Source of the DNA: Methylobacterium aquaticum
Lineage (GTDB): Bacteria; Pseudomonadota; Alphaproteobacteria; Rhizobiales; Beijerinckiaceae
NCBI RefSeq assembly: GCF_016804325.1
Contig: NZ_CP043627.1
Span: 3,795,001-3,859,000, forward strand
Length of the DNA: 64,000 nt
Reading direction: 5' to 3'
The notes beneath the pieces are model-generated. The model was not told the DNA's origin. It did not search any database and was given only the letters and a program-made list of their open reading frames with translations. Below are positions 42,258 through 50,401 of this stretch, one piece after another. Position 1 is the stretch's first letter. Each line of letters opens with the position of its first letter. The position numbers were made by a program, and so were the translations under genes.

Positions 42258-42871
42258 GCCGAGACGAGACCCCGCCGCGGATCATGGGCACCCGCACCGT
42301 CTACGAGGGCTGGGCGCGCTACCTCGTCGCGGAGGTGCGGATGCCGGACGGCAGCCGGATCGGCCGCGAGGTCGAGGATCACGGACCCGCCGTGGCGGTG
42401 CTGCCCTACGATCCCGAGCGCCGGGTCGCCCTGCTGGTGCGGCAGTTCCGCACGCCGCCCTGCTTCGTCGACGGCACCGCTTCGGTGCTGGAGGCGCCGG
42501 CAGGCCTGCGCGAGGAGGAAGATGCGGGCACCTGCGCCCGGCGCGAGGCCTTCGAAGAGGTGGGCCTGCGACTCTCGACCCTCGAACCCGCCGGGCGGGT
42601 CTGGTCGCTGCCGGGCCTCTCGACCGAGCGGATGGACCTGTTCCTCGCCCCCTACCGGGCCGCCGACCGCGAGGGCGCCGGGGGCGGCCTGGCGGAGGAA
42701 CACGAGAGCATCGAGGTCGTGGAGGTGGCGCTGCCGGATCTCGCCGCCATGGCCGAGCGGGGCGAGGTCGCCGACATGAAGACGCTGTGCCTGGTCCAGA
42801 CCCTGCGCCTGCGACACCCGGCACTGTTCGCCTCCTCCGAAGAGCGGCCTTGCTCCGAAGAGCGGCCTTGA
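42254..42871 (+). CDS. Nudix hydrolase (ADP-ribose / GDP-mannose pyrophosphatase type)
   Basis: 205 residues starting at GTG, overlapping the tusA stop (GTGA). The Nudix box reads GLREEEDAGTCARREAFEEV, with spacing as in NudK/TrgB-type enzymes. An upstream VALLVRQFRTPP and VLEAPAG are typical of nucleoside-diphosphate-sugar hydrolases. The substrate is unproven. The coding end contains a perfect 18-bp tandem duplication that adds a second SEERP unit (ASSEERPCSEERP) just before the stop. Confidence 0.88.
   Translation: MSRDETPPRIMGTRTVYEGWARYLVAEVRMPDGSRIGREVEDHGPAVAVLPYDPERRVALLVRQFRTPPCFVDGTASVLEAPAGLREEEDAGTCARREAFEEVGLRLSTLEPAGRVWSLPGLSTERMDLFLAPYRAADREGAGGGLAEEHESIEVVEVALPDLAAMAERGEVADMKTLCLVQTLRLRHPALFASSEERPCSEERP
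42835..42870 (+). repeat. 18-bp tandem duplication at the 3' end of the nudix gene
   Basis: CTCCGAAGAGCGGCCTTG occurs twice head-to-tail (42835-42852, 42853-42870). The stop codon is formed by the last two bases plus the next A. Confidence 0.95.
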
Positions 42872-43033
42872 GCGCCGGCGGTGTCGGCGCCATCCTGGCC
42901 GCGAACCTGAACGGCCGGTGTACAAGCGCCTCGTTCACGGGTTCGTGATCGGGGCTGGCATCTTGTTCAGTAATTGTTAACTTTGGGCGGTTCCGATAGC
43001 CCTCCGTCGCAGGGGCCTCGACAGGAGACGCCG

Positions 43034-43351
43034 ATGTTCAGCATTGGACCCTTCCACCGCCCGACCGGCCAGCCCGTCGGTCCTTATGACACGATGCTCC
43101 CGCTGGAGCCCGAGCCCCTGGATCGCGCCGCGGGCCCGCAGCGCGAATCCTCACAGCCCCCGGCGGCGCCGGGCATGGCCCGCCAAGCCGTGTCGATGCT
43201 GGTCCTGTTGTGCCTCACGCTGGCGGTGCATTCGGCCGTCGGCTGGTGGACCCTGCCCGGCCACGCCCCGACCCTGGCTCCCTCCGCCCAGAGCGCGCCG
43301 ACGCTGCAAGGGCCGAAGATCCACCTCACGAGCGTCCGCTCGCCGTCCTGA
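43034..43351 (+). CDS. Small membrane protein, unknown
   Basis: 105 residues from the ATG at 43034, preceded by ACAGGAGACG. A Pro-rich cytoplasmic N-terminus (MFSIGPFHRPTGQPVGPYDT...) leads to one membrane helix (AVSMLVLLCLTLAVHSAVGWW). A ~35-residue Pro/Ser-rich outer tail follows. No family recognised. A GTTAAC half-site resembling a CtrA site lies ~55 bp upstream. Confidence 0.65.
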   Translation: MFSIGPFHRPTGQPVGPYDTMLPLEPEPLDRAAGPQRESSQPPAAPGMARQAVSMLVLLCLTLAVHSAVGWWTLPGHAPTLAPSAQSAPTLQGPKIHLTSVRSPS

Positions 43352-43675
43352 CGCCGGGACCTCCCCGTCGTTTCCGCGGTATGATCCGTCGAAACGCTGA
43401 GCCGGCCCCGATCTCGGGCCGGCCCATCATCAGGTTCCCCGAGCGGTCCGACCGGGCCCCGCGCGGGATGCGAGAACGGCGCGGCGCCCTCGCCTCGACC
43501 GGCAGCGCCTTCGCCCTGGCGGGCGGCACCCGCCCCGGCCGACTGTACTTTGGTCAAGAACGTGTCGGGAATCCGGCGGTTTCGCGGTAACCCCTCTTGC
43601 GCGGCCCCACCGAGTCGTTAACGTCACGTTCAAATCCAAGAAAATCAGTCGTGATTCGCGCAAGGGAGCCAGCGC
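43352..43675. other. Spacer between two small-protein genes
   Basis: 324 bp without a supportable gene. The last 20 bp hold the CAAGGGAGCC ribosome site of the 51-residue protein, and TTAACG at ~43617 may be a promoter element. Confidence 0.5.
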
Positions 43676-43831
43676 ATGCCTCAGATCATTCGCGTCAAGC
43701 CCACCCAGGACGGCACCTACACGGTCTATCGCGGCGCGCTGGTACTCGTCAGCGGCCTGACCCGTGCACAGGCCGAGAGCTACGAGGCGACGCTCGCCCA
43801 GACCGAGCGCAAGGACCAGCCGATCCACTGA
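43676..43831 (+). CDS. Small conserved-looking protein of 51 residues
   Basis: ATG at 43676 with AAGGGAGCC about 5 bp upstream. It reads MPQIIRVKPTQDGTYTVYRG, then ALVLVSGLTRAQAESYEATL, then AQTERKDQPIH and stop. The pattern of two beta strands followed by a helix (DGTYTVYRGALVLVSGLTRAQAESYEA) looks like a small folded domain. No membrane segment or known family. Confidence 0.65.
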   Translation: MPQIIRVKPTQDGTYTVYRGALVLVSGLTRAQAESYEATLAQTERKDQPIH

Positions 43832-44181
43832 CCGCGCCGCGCCGCGAGAGGCGGCGCGCCCCGGATCCGGCGCCTCCATGCCGGCTTGCGCCGATGACGT
43901 CCTGCGTCGTCGGCGTTGTCCTTTTCAGGCCGTGTTCGTTTCGGGCGTGCAATCCCGTTCGCGATCTCATCCCGAGATCGCGAGAGGGAAAATTCAGTCT
44001 CGGCACCGATATTCAAAGTCGAACAGGCTTCTCCGACATCGACTATTCGTCGATTTTCCCTGCGGATGCAGTTCGTTTGCCGCTCCTCTCATGCGGGCGG
44101 ACGATTGCCGTTCCTTCGAGCGCCTGGCCTGGGTTAGGATTTTCATAAAACATTGAGTGAGGCGGGATCGTCTCATCCTCT
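43832..44181. other. Intergenic region with no supported gene
   Basis: About 350 bp before a cluster of two repeat elements. It is slightly less GC-rich than average around 43960-44150; no frame is convincing. Confidence 0.5.
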
Positions 44182-44291
44182 GACCTCATCCTAAGGTGCG
44201 AACGAAGTGAGCCTCGAAGGAGGGCTCCAGGGATCGCCGAGGCTTCTGGAGCCCTCCTTCGAGGCTGCTTCGCAGCACCTCAGGATGAGGT
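44182..44291. repeat. REP-type palindrome family B, complete copy
   Basis: Outer ends GACCTCATCCTAAGGTG and CACCTCAGGATGAGGT. Inner arms CCTCGAAGGAGGGCTCCAG and CTGGAGCCCTCCTTCGAGG. The same unit appears, split by the IS110 element, at 60648-60664 and 62291-62383. Confidence 0.85.
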
Positions 44292-44401
44292 GGAAGGATA
44301 GGATACCCCATGATCCCTTTCAGCGTTGGTCAGAACGATCCACTCAAGCAGGCTCTGAGCCCGCACCGTTGCCGAAACAGGACGACGCCGACATCTCCGT
44401 T

Positions 44402-44550
44402 CGTCATCCCGGGGCTCGTCGAAGACGAGAACCCGGGATCCATACATGCTGACAGCCGAGAACCCGGCGGGCCGCGCCCCACCGCATCCTGAACTCTCGG
44501 ACATTATGGATCCCGGGTTCCGCTATGCGGCCCCGGGATGACATCGAGGG
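44402..44550. repeat. Dispersed ~150-bp inverted-repeat element, copy 3
   Basis: Left arm CGTCATCCCGGGGCTCGTCG then AGACGAGAACCCGGGATCCA. Right arm TTATGGATCCCGGGTTCCGC then TATGCGGCCCCGGGATGACA. It lies downstream of the enoyl-CoA hydratase gene. Confidence 0.85.
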
Positions 44551-44692
44551 CTTCAGCCCGGTCGGATCACGCCAGCGGGCTCTGTGCCCGCGTCCCGAAC
44601 GCCCGCACCTCTGAATGAGGTCGCGTCCGGGAAGGGCGGTCGGCCAAGCCGAGCCTGCCGAGGCATCTCGCCCCGATCCGCGACGCGACCGC

Positions 44693-45481
44693 TCACCGTC
44701 CCTGCCAGCGCGGCGGGCGCTTGCCCAGGAAGGCCTCCATCCCCTCGCGGAAGTCGGCGCTGGTGTAGCATTGCAGGATGAGGTCGTCCCCGGCCTCTGA
44801 CGGCGCCTCGTCGCGGACCCGGCGCAGGCCCTCCTTGGTGGCGGCCAGCGTCAGCGGGGCGTGGCCAGCGACCAGGCGGGCCAGCTCGGTCGCGCGCTCG
44901 GCCAACGCGGCGGCATCCTCCACCACCTCGCTCACCAGGCCGATCGCCCGCGCCTCCTCCGCCTCGACCAGGCGGGCGGTGAAGATCATCTCCTTGACCC
45001 GGGCGGCGCCGACGAGCGCCGAGAGCCGGCGCAGGTTGGCGACCGACAGGCAATTGCCGAGGGTGCGGGCGATCGGGAAGCCGAAGCGGGCGTCCCGGCT
45101 GGCGATGCGCAGGTCGCAGGATGCGGCGATGGCCGCGCCGCCCCCGGTGCAGGCCCCGGCGATCGCCGCGATGGTCGGCTTCGCGCAGCGTTCGAGCGCG
45201 CCGAGCACCCGGTCCATGAACCGCTCGTAGGCGAGCGCGTCCTCGGCCGTGGAGAAGGCGCGGAACTGCGCGATGTCGGTGCCGGCCGCGAAGGCGCGCC
45301 CGCCCGCGCCCTGGATCACCACCGCGCGGATCGCCGGATCGGCATCGATCGCCCGGCCAAGGTCGTGCAGGCGCTCGTACATCGCGAAGGTCAGGGCGTT
45401 GCGCGCCTGCGGCCGGTTCAGGGTGATGCGGGCGATGCCCTCGGCATCGACCTCGTAGAGCAGTTCGTCGGTCTCGGTCAT
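44693..45481 (-). CDS. Enoyl-CoA hydratase/isomerase family protein
   Basis: 262-residue crotonase-fold enzyme. RAFAAGTDIAQF contributes to the first oxyanion strand, and IAGACTGGGAAIAASCDLRIAS is the CoA/oxyanion loop. ARFGFPIARTLGN stands where classic hydratases carry the second catalytic Glu (normally GxPExxLG). Here that position is not a clear Glu, so a specialised crotonase activity is possible. The ATG at 45481 is preferred to a TTG four codons upstream. It has no metabolic partner in an operon. Confidence 0.85.
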   Translation of the reverse strand: MTETDELLYEVDAEGIARITLNRPQARNALTFAMYERLHDLGRAIDADPAIRAVVIQGAGGRAFAAGTDIAQFRAFSTAEDALAYERFMDRVLGALERCAKPTIAAIAGACTGGGAAIAASCDLRIASRDARFGFPIARTLGNCLSVANLRRLSALVGAARVKEMIFTARLVEAEEARAIGLVSEVVEDAAALAERATELARLVAGHAPLTLAATKEGLRRVRDEAPSEAGDDLILQCYTSADFREGMEAFLGKRPPRWQGR

Positions 45482-45625
45482 GGGCGGAGGCAATCCGGAT
45501 GGGACGGGTGCCCGACCCTACCGCTCGGCCTTCCTCCCGTCTCCCGACGATCCACACCGGGCGGCGAACGGGGAGGCTCGTCGTGGCGTTGATGCGCGAC
45601 GTGCGATCACCCGAGGAGACGACGC

Positions 45626-46003
45626 GTGAGCAAGAAGGCCGAATCGGATGCCGGCGACCACGAGGACACCTACGCGGCCTTCCGCGAGGCGGTGAACATG
45701 GCGCCGGCCGAACTGGAGAAGTGGCTCGACAGCGAGGAGAGCCGATCGGTCGGCTGGAGCGACGGCACCAAGAAGGAGAGCGCGAAGGGCGGCGAGTCGG
45801 TCGGTCATCACCAGGGGCGCCGGATCGTCGAGATTAAGCACACCAAGAAGGCCGATCTCTCGGACGACGACTATGCCGACATGCGCAAGGTCGTCGCCTA
45901 CGTCAAACGCCACCTCGCCCAGGGCGGGCCGAAGGAGGACATGAAGACCTCGCGCTGGCGCTACTCCCTGATGAACTGGGGCCACGATCCGGCGAAGGAT
46001 TGA
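45626..46003 (+). CDS. DUF3140 family protein
   Basis: 125 residues, highly charged and soluble, starting at GTG with CGAGGAG about 7 bp upstream. Family landmarks are FREAVNMAPAELEKWL, ESVGHHQGRRIVEI, DDDYADMRKVVAYVKRHLAQ and RWRYSLMNWGHDP. DUF3140 proteins are small and predicted to bind DNA; I know of no demonstrated role. Confidence 0.85.
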   Translation: MSKKAESDAGDHEDTYAAFREAVNMAPAELEKWLDSEESRSVGWSDGTKKESAKGGESVGHHQGRRIVEIKHTKKADLSDDDYADMRKVVAYVKRHLAQGGPKEDMKTSRWRYSLMNWGHDPAKD

Positions 46004-46259
46004 GCAATCCCGCCGCCGCGACATGGTGGCGCGGGGCGGAGCGCAAGTTTCTCCCGCGCCACCCCTCCTCCGAGACTTGTTTCTGCCCCGCGCGCCATTG
46101 CCGAAACGAACCATGCTCCGGCCGCAGTTCGGCCCGGATCTTGCTGACCCTTGAGGGTACCTCAACGTCTTCGCATCGCCCCGGCGATGTGGCTGAGTGG
46201 GGTCAAGGACAGGGTCTGAGCCCGAAGAGGCCGAGCCCGGCAAGGCGTGGGGGACCGGA

Positions 46260-47504
46260 ATGGGAGCGACGGATGTGCGGCGGGGCCGGCATTGGGCCGG
46301 CGTCGGGTTCGTGCTGGCGTGCCTCGGACTCGCCGGGGTCGCGGGCACCCGGAGCCCGGCCTTCGGCGGGTTGTCGCGCGACCTCGAGGCCGTTCTCGAC
46401 ACCACCCCCGACGGGCCGCCGGCCCGCGTCACCCTCGGCCCCGGCGGGCGGGACGTGCGCCTGTGGGGCGACCTCAACGACGGCACCGCCGCGCGCCTGC
46501 GTGCCCTGCTCGACGCCCATCCCGGCGCGACGCGGCTGCACCTGACCAGCGACGGCGGCCTCGTCGACGAGGGGGTGGCGATCGGCGACCTCGTCGCCGA
46601 GCGGGGATTGACCACCTACGTGCCGGATTACTGCGTCTCGGCCTGCACCCTCGCCTTCGTGCGCGGGCGCGAGCGCATCATCGTCGGCGACAGTCGGCTC
46701 GGCTTCCACGCCCCCTACGAGCCCGGCTTGTTCGGGCAGATGATCCCGGTCGATGCCAGCGACGAGCGCGGCCGCTACCTCGCCGCCGGCCTGGAGCCCG
46801 CCTTCGTCGACCAGGCCCTCGCCACGCCCTCCCGCGACGTCTGGATGCCCGATGCCGGCCGCCTGCGCGCCGCCGGGGTCGTCACCCGGGTGGTGGGACC
46901 GAGCGACCTGCCGGATTCGACCCTCGACGACGACGATTCCCCGGCAGGCGCCCGCGCGGCGGCGCTGCGGGCCGTCGACCTCCTCGCCGCCTTCGCGGCG
47001 CGCCGGCCGGGGGTGCTCGACGGCATCGCCGCCCGCTACCGCGAGGCCTACCGGCAGGGACGCAGCGAGAGCGACGGCCTCGACCTGATCCGGTCCGAGG
47101 CGGTGGACGCGCTGCGGACGGCGTTTTCGGGCGCCGACGACGCGACCCTCGCCGCCCTCGGCCGCCTCGTCGTCGAGGCGATGACGGCGAGCGGAAGCGA
47201 GGAGACGTGCCGCGCCATCGGCCAGGACGGCGACCTCCTCGCCGCCGCCGAGGCCCTCCCGGCGCGTCGCGGATCGGGCGGTGTCGCGCGGATGCGTGCC
47301 CTCCTCGACCGGGCCCTTGCCGGGCCGGCGCCGATCGTGCCGACCGGTGTGACGCTTCCGCCGCCCCGGGCGCTTGCCTGCGCCGACCTGCGCCGCCGCC
47401 TCGCGGCGGTCCTGGGCCGGGGCGACGCCTTGCGGCTGCGCGAGGTCCTGTTCGGCCGCACCGCCCGGCGCCTGGAAGCCTCGGCCCTGCCGGGAGAACC
47501 GTAG
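46260..47504 (+). CDS. ClpP-like serine protease, predicted periplasmic
   Basis: 414 residues. An N-terminal hydrophobic signal or anchor (GVGFVLACLGLAGVAG, about 15-30) precedes a ClpP/crotonase-fold domain. It has LHLTSDGGLVDEGVAIGDLV and the putative nucleophile Ser127 in YCVSACTLAF. His150 in RLGFHAP completes the likely catalytic pair. This fits the COG3904 group of periplasmic ClpP-like proteins. The C-terminal ~200 residues are helical and unassigned. The ATG at 46260 was chosen, since it puts the signal segment at the N-terminus and a GGGGGACC lies upstream. No ATPase partner is encoded nearby. Confidence 0.82.
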   Translation: MGATDVRRGRHWAGVGFVLACLGLAGVAGTRSPAFGGLSRDLEAVLDTTPDGPPARVTLGPGGRDVRLWGDLNDGTAARLRALLDAHPGATRLHLTSDGGLVDEGVAIGDLVAERGLTTYVPDYCVSACTLAFVRGRERIIVGDSRLGFHAPYEPGLFGQMIPVDASDERGRYLAAGLEPAFVDQALATPSRDVWMPDAGRLRAAGVVTRVVGPSDLPDSTLDDDDSPAGARAAALRAVDLLAAFAARRPGVLDGIAARYREAYRQGRSESDGLDLIRSEAVDALRTAFSGADDATLAALGRLVVEAMTASGSEETCRAIGQDGDLLAAAEALPARRGSGGVARMRALLDRALAGPAPIVPTGVTLPPPRALACADLRRRLAAVLGRGDALRLREVLFGRTARRLEASALPGEP

Positions 47505-47611
47505 GGCGCGTGTCAGGCGCGGCAGAGGGACGGGAGCGGAACCTCCCCGGCTCCCGCTCCTTGTCCTTGCGCATGCCCGACCATGCGGATCAGCCGACCA
47601 CGAAGGCGCCC

Positions 47612-47887
47612 ATGAAGGCCGTCCTGCGCGACAACCCGGAGCGGAGCCGGTTCGAGCTCGAGATCGACGGCGAGGTCGCCTATGCCGATTACCGCCGCCA
47701 GCCCGGCACCCTCGTCATCGCCTATGTCTACGCGCCGCCGCGCCTGCGCGGCACCGGCGCCGCCGACCGGCTGATGCAGGGCGTGGCCGCGGCCGCCCGG
47801 ACGGAGGGCGCGCGGATCCGGCCGCTCTGCGGCTATGCGGCGTCGTGGTTGCGGCGCCACCGCGAGCATGGCGATCTGGTGAGCTGA
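47612..47887 (+). CDS. GNAT-type N-acetyltransferase (YjdJ-like)
   Basis: 91 residues matching the small GNAT-like family. Its landmarks are RSRFELEIDGEVAYADYRRQ, the beta-bulge VIAYVYAPPRLRGTGAADRL (acetyl-CoA site R-x-x-G-x-G/A) and IRPLCGYAASWLRRH. The ATG at 47612 has GAAGG about 6 bp upstream. An ATG 13 codons earlier (47573) is also possible but poorly preceded. The substrate is unknown. Confidence 0.82.
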   Translation: MKAVLRDNPERSRFELEIDGEVAYADYRRQPGTLVIAYVYAPPRLRGTGAADRLMQGVAAAARTEGARIRPLCGYAASWLRRHREHGDLVS

Positions 47888-47960
47888 CGAGGCGTCACGA
47901 AGCTTCGAGCGTTGCAAAGGCAGCCCGAGAGCCCATTCGGGTGATCCGACCGACTTGAAA

Positions 47961-48118
47961 CCCTCGATGTCATCCCGGGGCCGCGAAAGCGGAACCCGGG
48001 ATCCATAACCGCTGACGGTGGTAAACGAGACGGCTGGCCTTCCGCTTCATCCTGAAATCTCAGCGGTTATGGATCCCGGGTTCTCGACTTCGTCGAGCCC
48101 CGGGATGACGTGGAGAGT
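47961..48118. repeat. Dispersed ~150-bp inverted-repeat element, copy 4
   Basis: Left arm CATCCCGGGGCCGCGAAAGC then GGAACCCGGGATCCATAACC. Right arm CAGCGGTTATGGATCCCGGG then TTCTCGACTTCGTCGAGCCC. It fills most of the 47888-48224 spacer, which has no gene. Confidence 0.85.
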
Positions 48119-48224
48119 TGTCGGCCTCTGCATCAGATCAACCGGCGCAGTTGGTCGAGCCTACATCTCAGGCCACGCCTTCACCGCAACATCAGGCTCT
48201 CACCGGAACCTGCCGCGCCCCGGC

Positions 48225-48629
48225 TCACGCCTGCGCCCCCTGCGCCGCCCCCATGCTCTTGCGGCTCTCGAGAGCAGCCGCGATCTGGCGAACGAGGTCG
48301 GGATCCACGACGGTCCGGCCGCCCGCCAGGGTCATGTCCCGTCGCGGCGGGCCGGCATCGAGGCCCGACGGGGCGACGATCGGCGCGGAGCCGTCCGCGG
48401 GAGCCCGGGTCCCGGTCGCCGCCCCGGCGCCGTGCGACGACGCCTTCAGCGCGAACAACGCGTCGAGGGTCGAGAGCGACATCGTCACGGAGGTCCGCGT
48501 CGAGATCGGTTCGGACCGGGCCGCGGAGGCGGGCTCGGCCGGGACGGGAGCGGCCTGGGCGGAGGCGAGACCGGACGAGGTCCGGTTCGTGAGGATCTGC
48601 CCGAGGAGGGACGCGCCCGTGACGATCAT
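48225..48629 (-). CDS. Hypothetical low-complexity protein
   Basis: 134 residues rich in Ala, Pro, Ser and Thr. It starts MIVTGASLLGQILTNRTSSG after GGAGCAGGTC. The C-terminus DPDLVRQIAAALESRKSMG is a helix. It has no signal peptide, membrane helix or recognised domain. Coding is supported by the good ribosome site and GC-rich wobble. Confidence 0.55.
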   Translation of the reverse strand: MIVTGASLLGQILTNRTSSGLASAQAAPVPAEPASAARSEPISTRTSVTMSLSTLDALFALKASSHGAGAATGTRAPADGSAPIVAPSGLDAGPPRRDMTLAGGRTVVDPDLVRQIAAALESRKSMGAAQGAQA

Positions 48630-48851
48630 GACCTGCTCCGTTCCGACGAGCGACGCAGCCTTCGCGCCGGTTGCCGCCTGGTGGGGCGGTCGCTTTCATC
48701 GAGGAGTCAGTACGAGGGGAGGTCTGGTCGGTTGGTGATGCGAATCATTCGAATTTGATGAATCCGGCGGAATCCTGGGGCCCGGGGGACGATCGCGTGG
48801 ATCGCCTCCGGGCCGGGCGCGGGTCCGGCGCCGGGAGGCCAGACCGCCGGT

Positions 48852-50267
48852 TCACCCTGCCATGTCGAGCGGCGGGGCGAGCCCCGCCGGCAGCGGGCTG
48901 ACATAGGGCGTGCGGGCCAGCCGCTCGGCATGGTCGGCCTTGGCGCGGGCGAGCAACCCGGGATCGCGCAGGACGTCCACCGCCGTGCCGGCCATCGCCT
49001 TGGCGACGTGGACCATGCCCTTGTGGGCCGCCGGGGTCTTGCCCTGCGCGGTCATCTGCCAGGAATGGCCGGGGGTGCCGATGGCGTAGGTGGCGCCGCG
49101 GGCCTGCACGGTCGGCACCGCCCAGCTCACGTCGCCGACATCGGTCGAGCCCATCATCCGCTCTCCCACCGCGCCGAGGGGCACGACCGTGTCGCAGAGC
49201 GGGGCATCGGTCACCGGCACGCCGAAGCGGCGATGGGCCGAGACGATGTCCTCACGGGTCAGCGTCGCCCGGATCTGTTCCGCGAAGGCGCGGTCCTCGG
49301 CGTCGAAGGGCGGCGGGCCGAGCCGCATCAGGTTGGCGTGGAGCGCCTGCTCCAGCGGCGGGTTCGCCAGCAGGTTCGACATCGCGCTCACCACCCGGCT
49401 CGTCACCGTGGTCTCGGTCATCAAAGCCGCGCCCTGCGCGATTCTCTCCACCCGCGCCGCGAGGTCGAGGAGGCCGGGCAGGTCGGCGGCGCGCACGAGG
49501 TAGCGCACGGTGGCGCCGGCCTGGACTACGTTCGGGGCGATGCCGCCGGCATCGAGATATGCGTAATGCACCCGCGCGTCGCTCGGCATGTGCTCGCGCA
49601 TGTAGTTGACGCCGACATTCATCAGCTCGACCGCGTCGAGCGCCGAGCGGCCGAGATGCGGGGCGGCGGCCGCGTGCGAGGCCTTGCCGGAAAAGGTGAA
49701 GTCGAGGAGCTGGATCGCCAGCGAGACCGGCTCCCATATCGATACGAACGGCCCCGGATGCCAGGTGATCGCCACGTCGACGTCGGAGAAGACGCCGTCG
49801 CGCACCATGAAGGTTTTGGCCGCGCCGCCTTCCTCGGCCGGGCAGCCGTAATAGCGCACGCGCCCCGGCAGCCCTTGCGCGGCGAGCCAGTCCTTGACCG
49901 CGGTGGCGGCGAGGAGTGCCCCGGCACCGAGGAGGTTGTGGCCGCAACCATGGCCGGCGCCCTCGCCCGGCCGGGGCCGGTGCTCGGCGACGCCGGCCTC
50001 CTGGCTCAGGCCCGGCAGGGCGTCGTACTCGCCGAGGATCGCGATCACCGGACCGCCCTCCCCCGCCTCGCCCATCATCGCGGTCGGGATGCCGCCGGTC
50101 CCCTCCGTCACCCGGAACCCCTGGGCGCGCAGCATCGCGGCGTGCTCGGCCGCCGAGCGCAGCTCCTGGAAGTTCAGTTCCGGCATCTCCCAGACCCGGT
50201 CGGACAGGGCGACGAAGGCCGGAGCGTGCTCCTCGACGTGCCGCCAGATCGCCTCGCTGTTGTGCAT
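48852..50267 (-). CDS. M20 family amidohydrolase (AbgB-like)
   Basis: 471-residue metal-dependent amidohydrolase. It shows AILGEYDALPG, GHGCGHNLLGAGAL (metal ligands), YYGCPAEEGGAAKTFMV (catalytic Glu pair) and the lid segment SGKASHAAAAPHLGRSALDA. The C-terminal TPGHSWQMTAQG supplies the last ligand His. The pattern is closest to the p-aminobenzoyl-glutamate hydrolase subunit B branch; other N-acyl amino acid substrates are possible. The ATG at 50267 is chosen because GAGGA sits ~5 bp upstream; an ATG five codons earlier lacks one. It lies ~135 bp downstream of ndh with no clear link. Confidence 0.87.
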   Translation of the reverse strand: MHNSEAIWRHVEEHAPAFVALSDRVWEMPELNFQELRSAAEHAAMLRAQGFRVTEGTGGIPTAMMGEAGEGGPVIAILGEYDALPGLSQEAGVAEHRPRPGEGAGHGCGHNLLGAGALLAATAVKDWLAAQGLPGRVRYYGCPAEEGGAAKTFMVRDGVFSDVDVAITWHPGPFVSIWEPVSLAIQLLDFTFSGKASHAAAAPHLGRSALDAVELMNVGVNYMREHMPSDARVHYAYLDAGGIAPNVVQAGATVRYLVRAADLPGLLDLAARVERIAQGAALMTETTVTSRVVSAMSNLLANPPLEQALHANLMRLGPPPFDAEDRAFAEQIRATLTREDIVSAHRRFGVPVTDAPLCDTVVPLGAVGERMMGSTDVGDVSWAVPTVQARGATYAIGTPGHSWQMTAQGKTPAAHKGMVHVAKAMAGTAVDVLRDPGLLARAKADHAERLARTPYVSPLPAGLAPPLDMAG

Positions 50268-50401
50268 GTTTCCTCGCGCCATCGGGATCTTGTTCTCGGG
50301 GGCCCATTGGTTGTTAGGCCCCGCCCCTTGTCGCACGATGGAGGCCGGGCGCCATGCGTCCGGCTCGGTCCAGGTCTGCAAAGGCCCGCAGAACCGAACG
50401 A

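Noticed and set aside
44693..45481. Naming the crotonase as a fatty-acid beta-oxidation enzyme
   Set aside because: The second catalytic Glu is not evident and no beta-oxidation partner is nearby.
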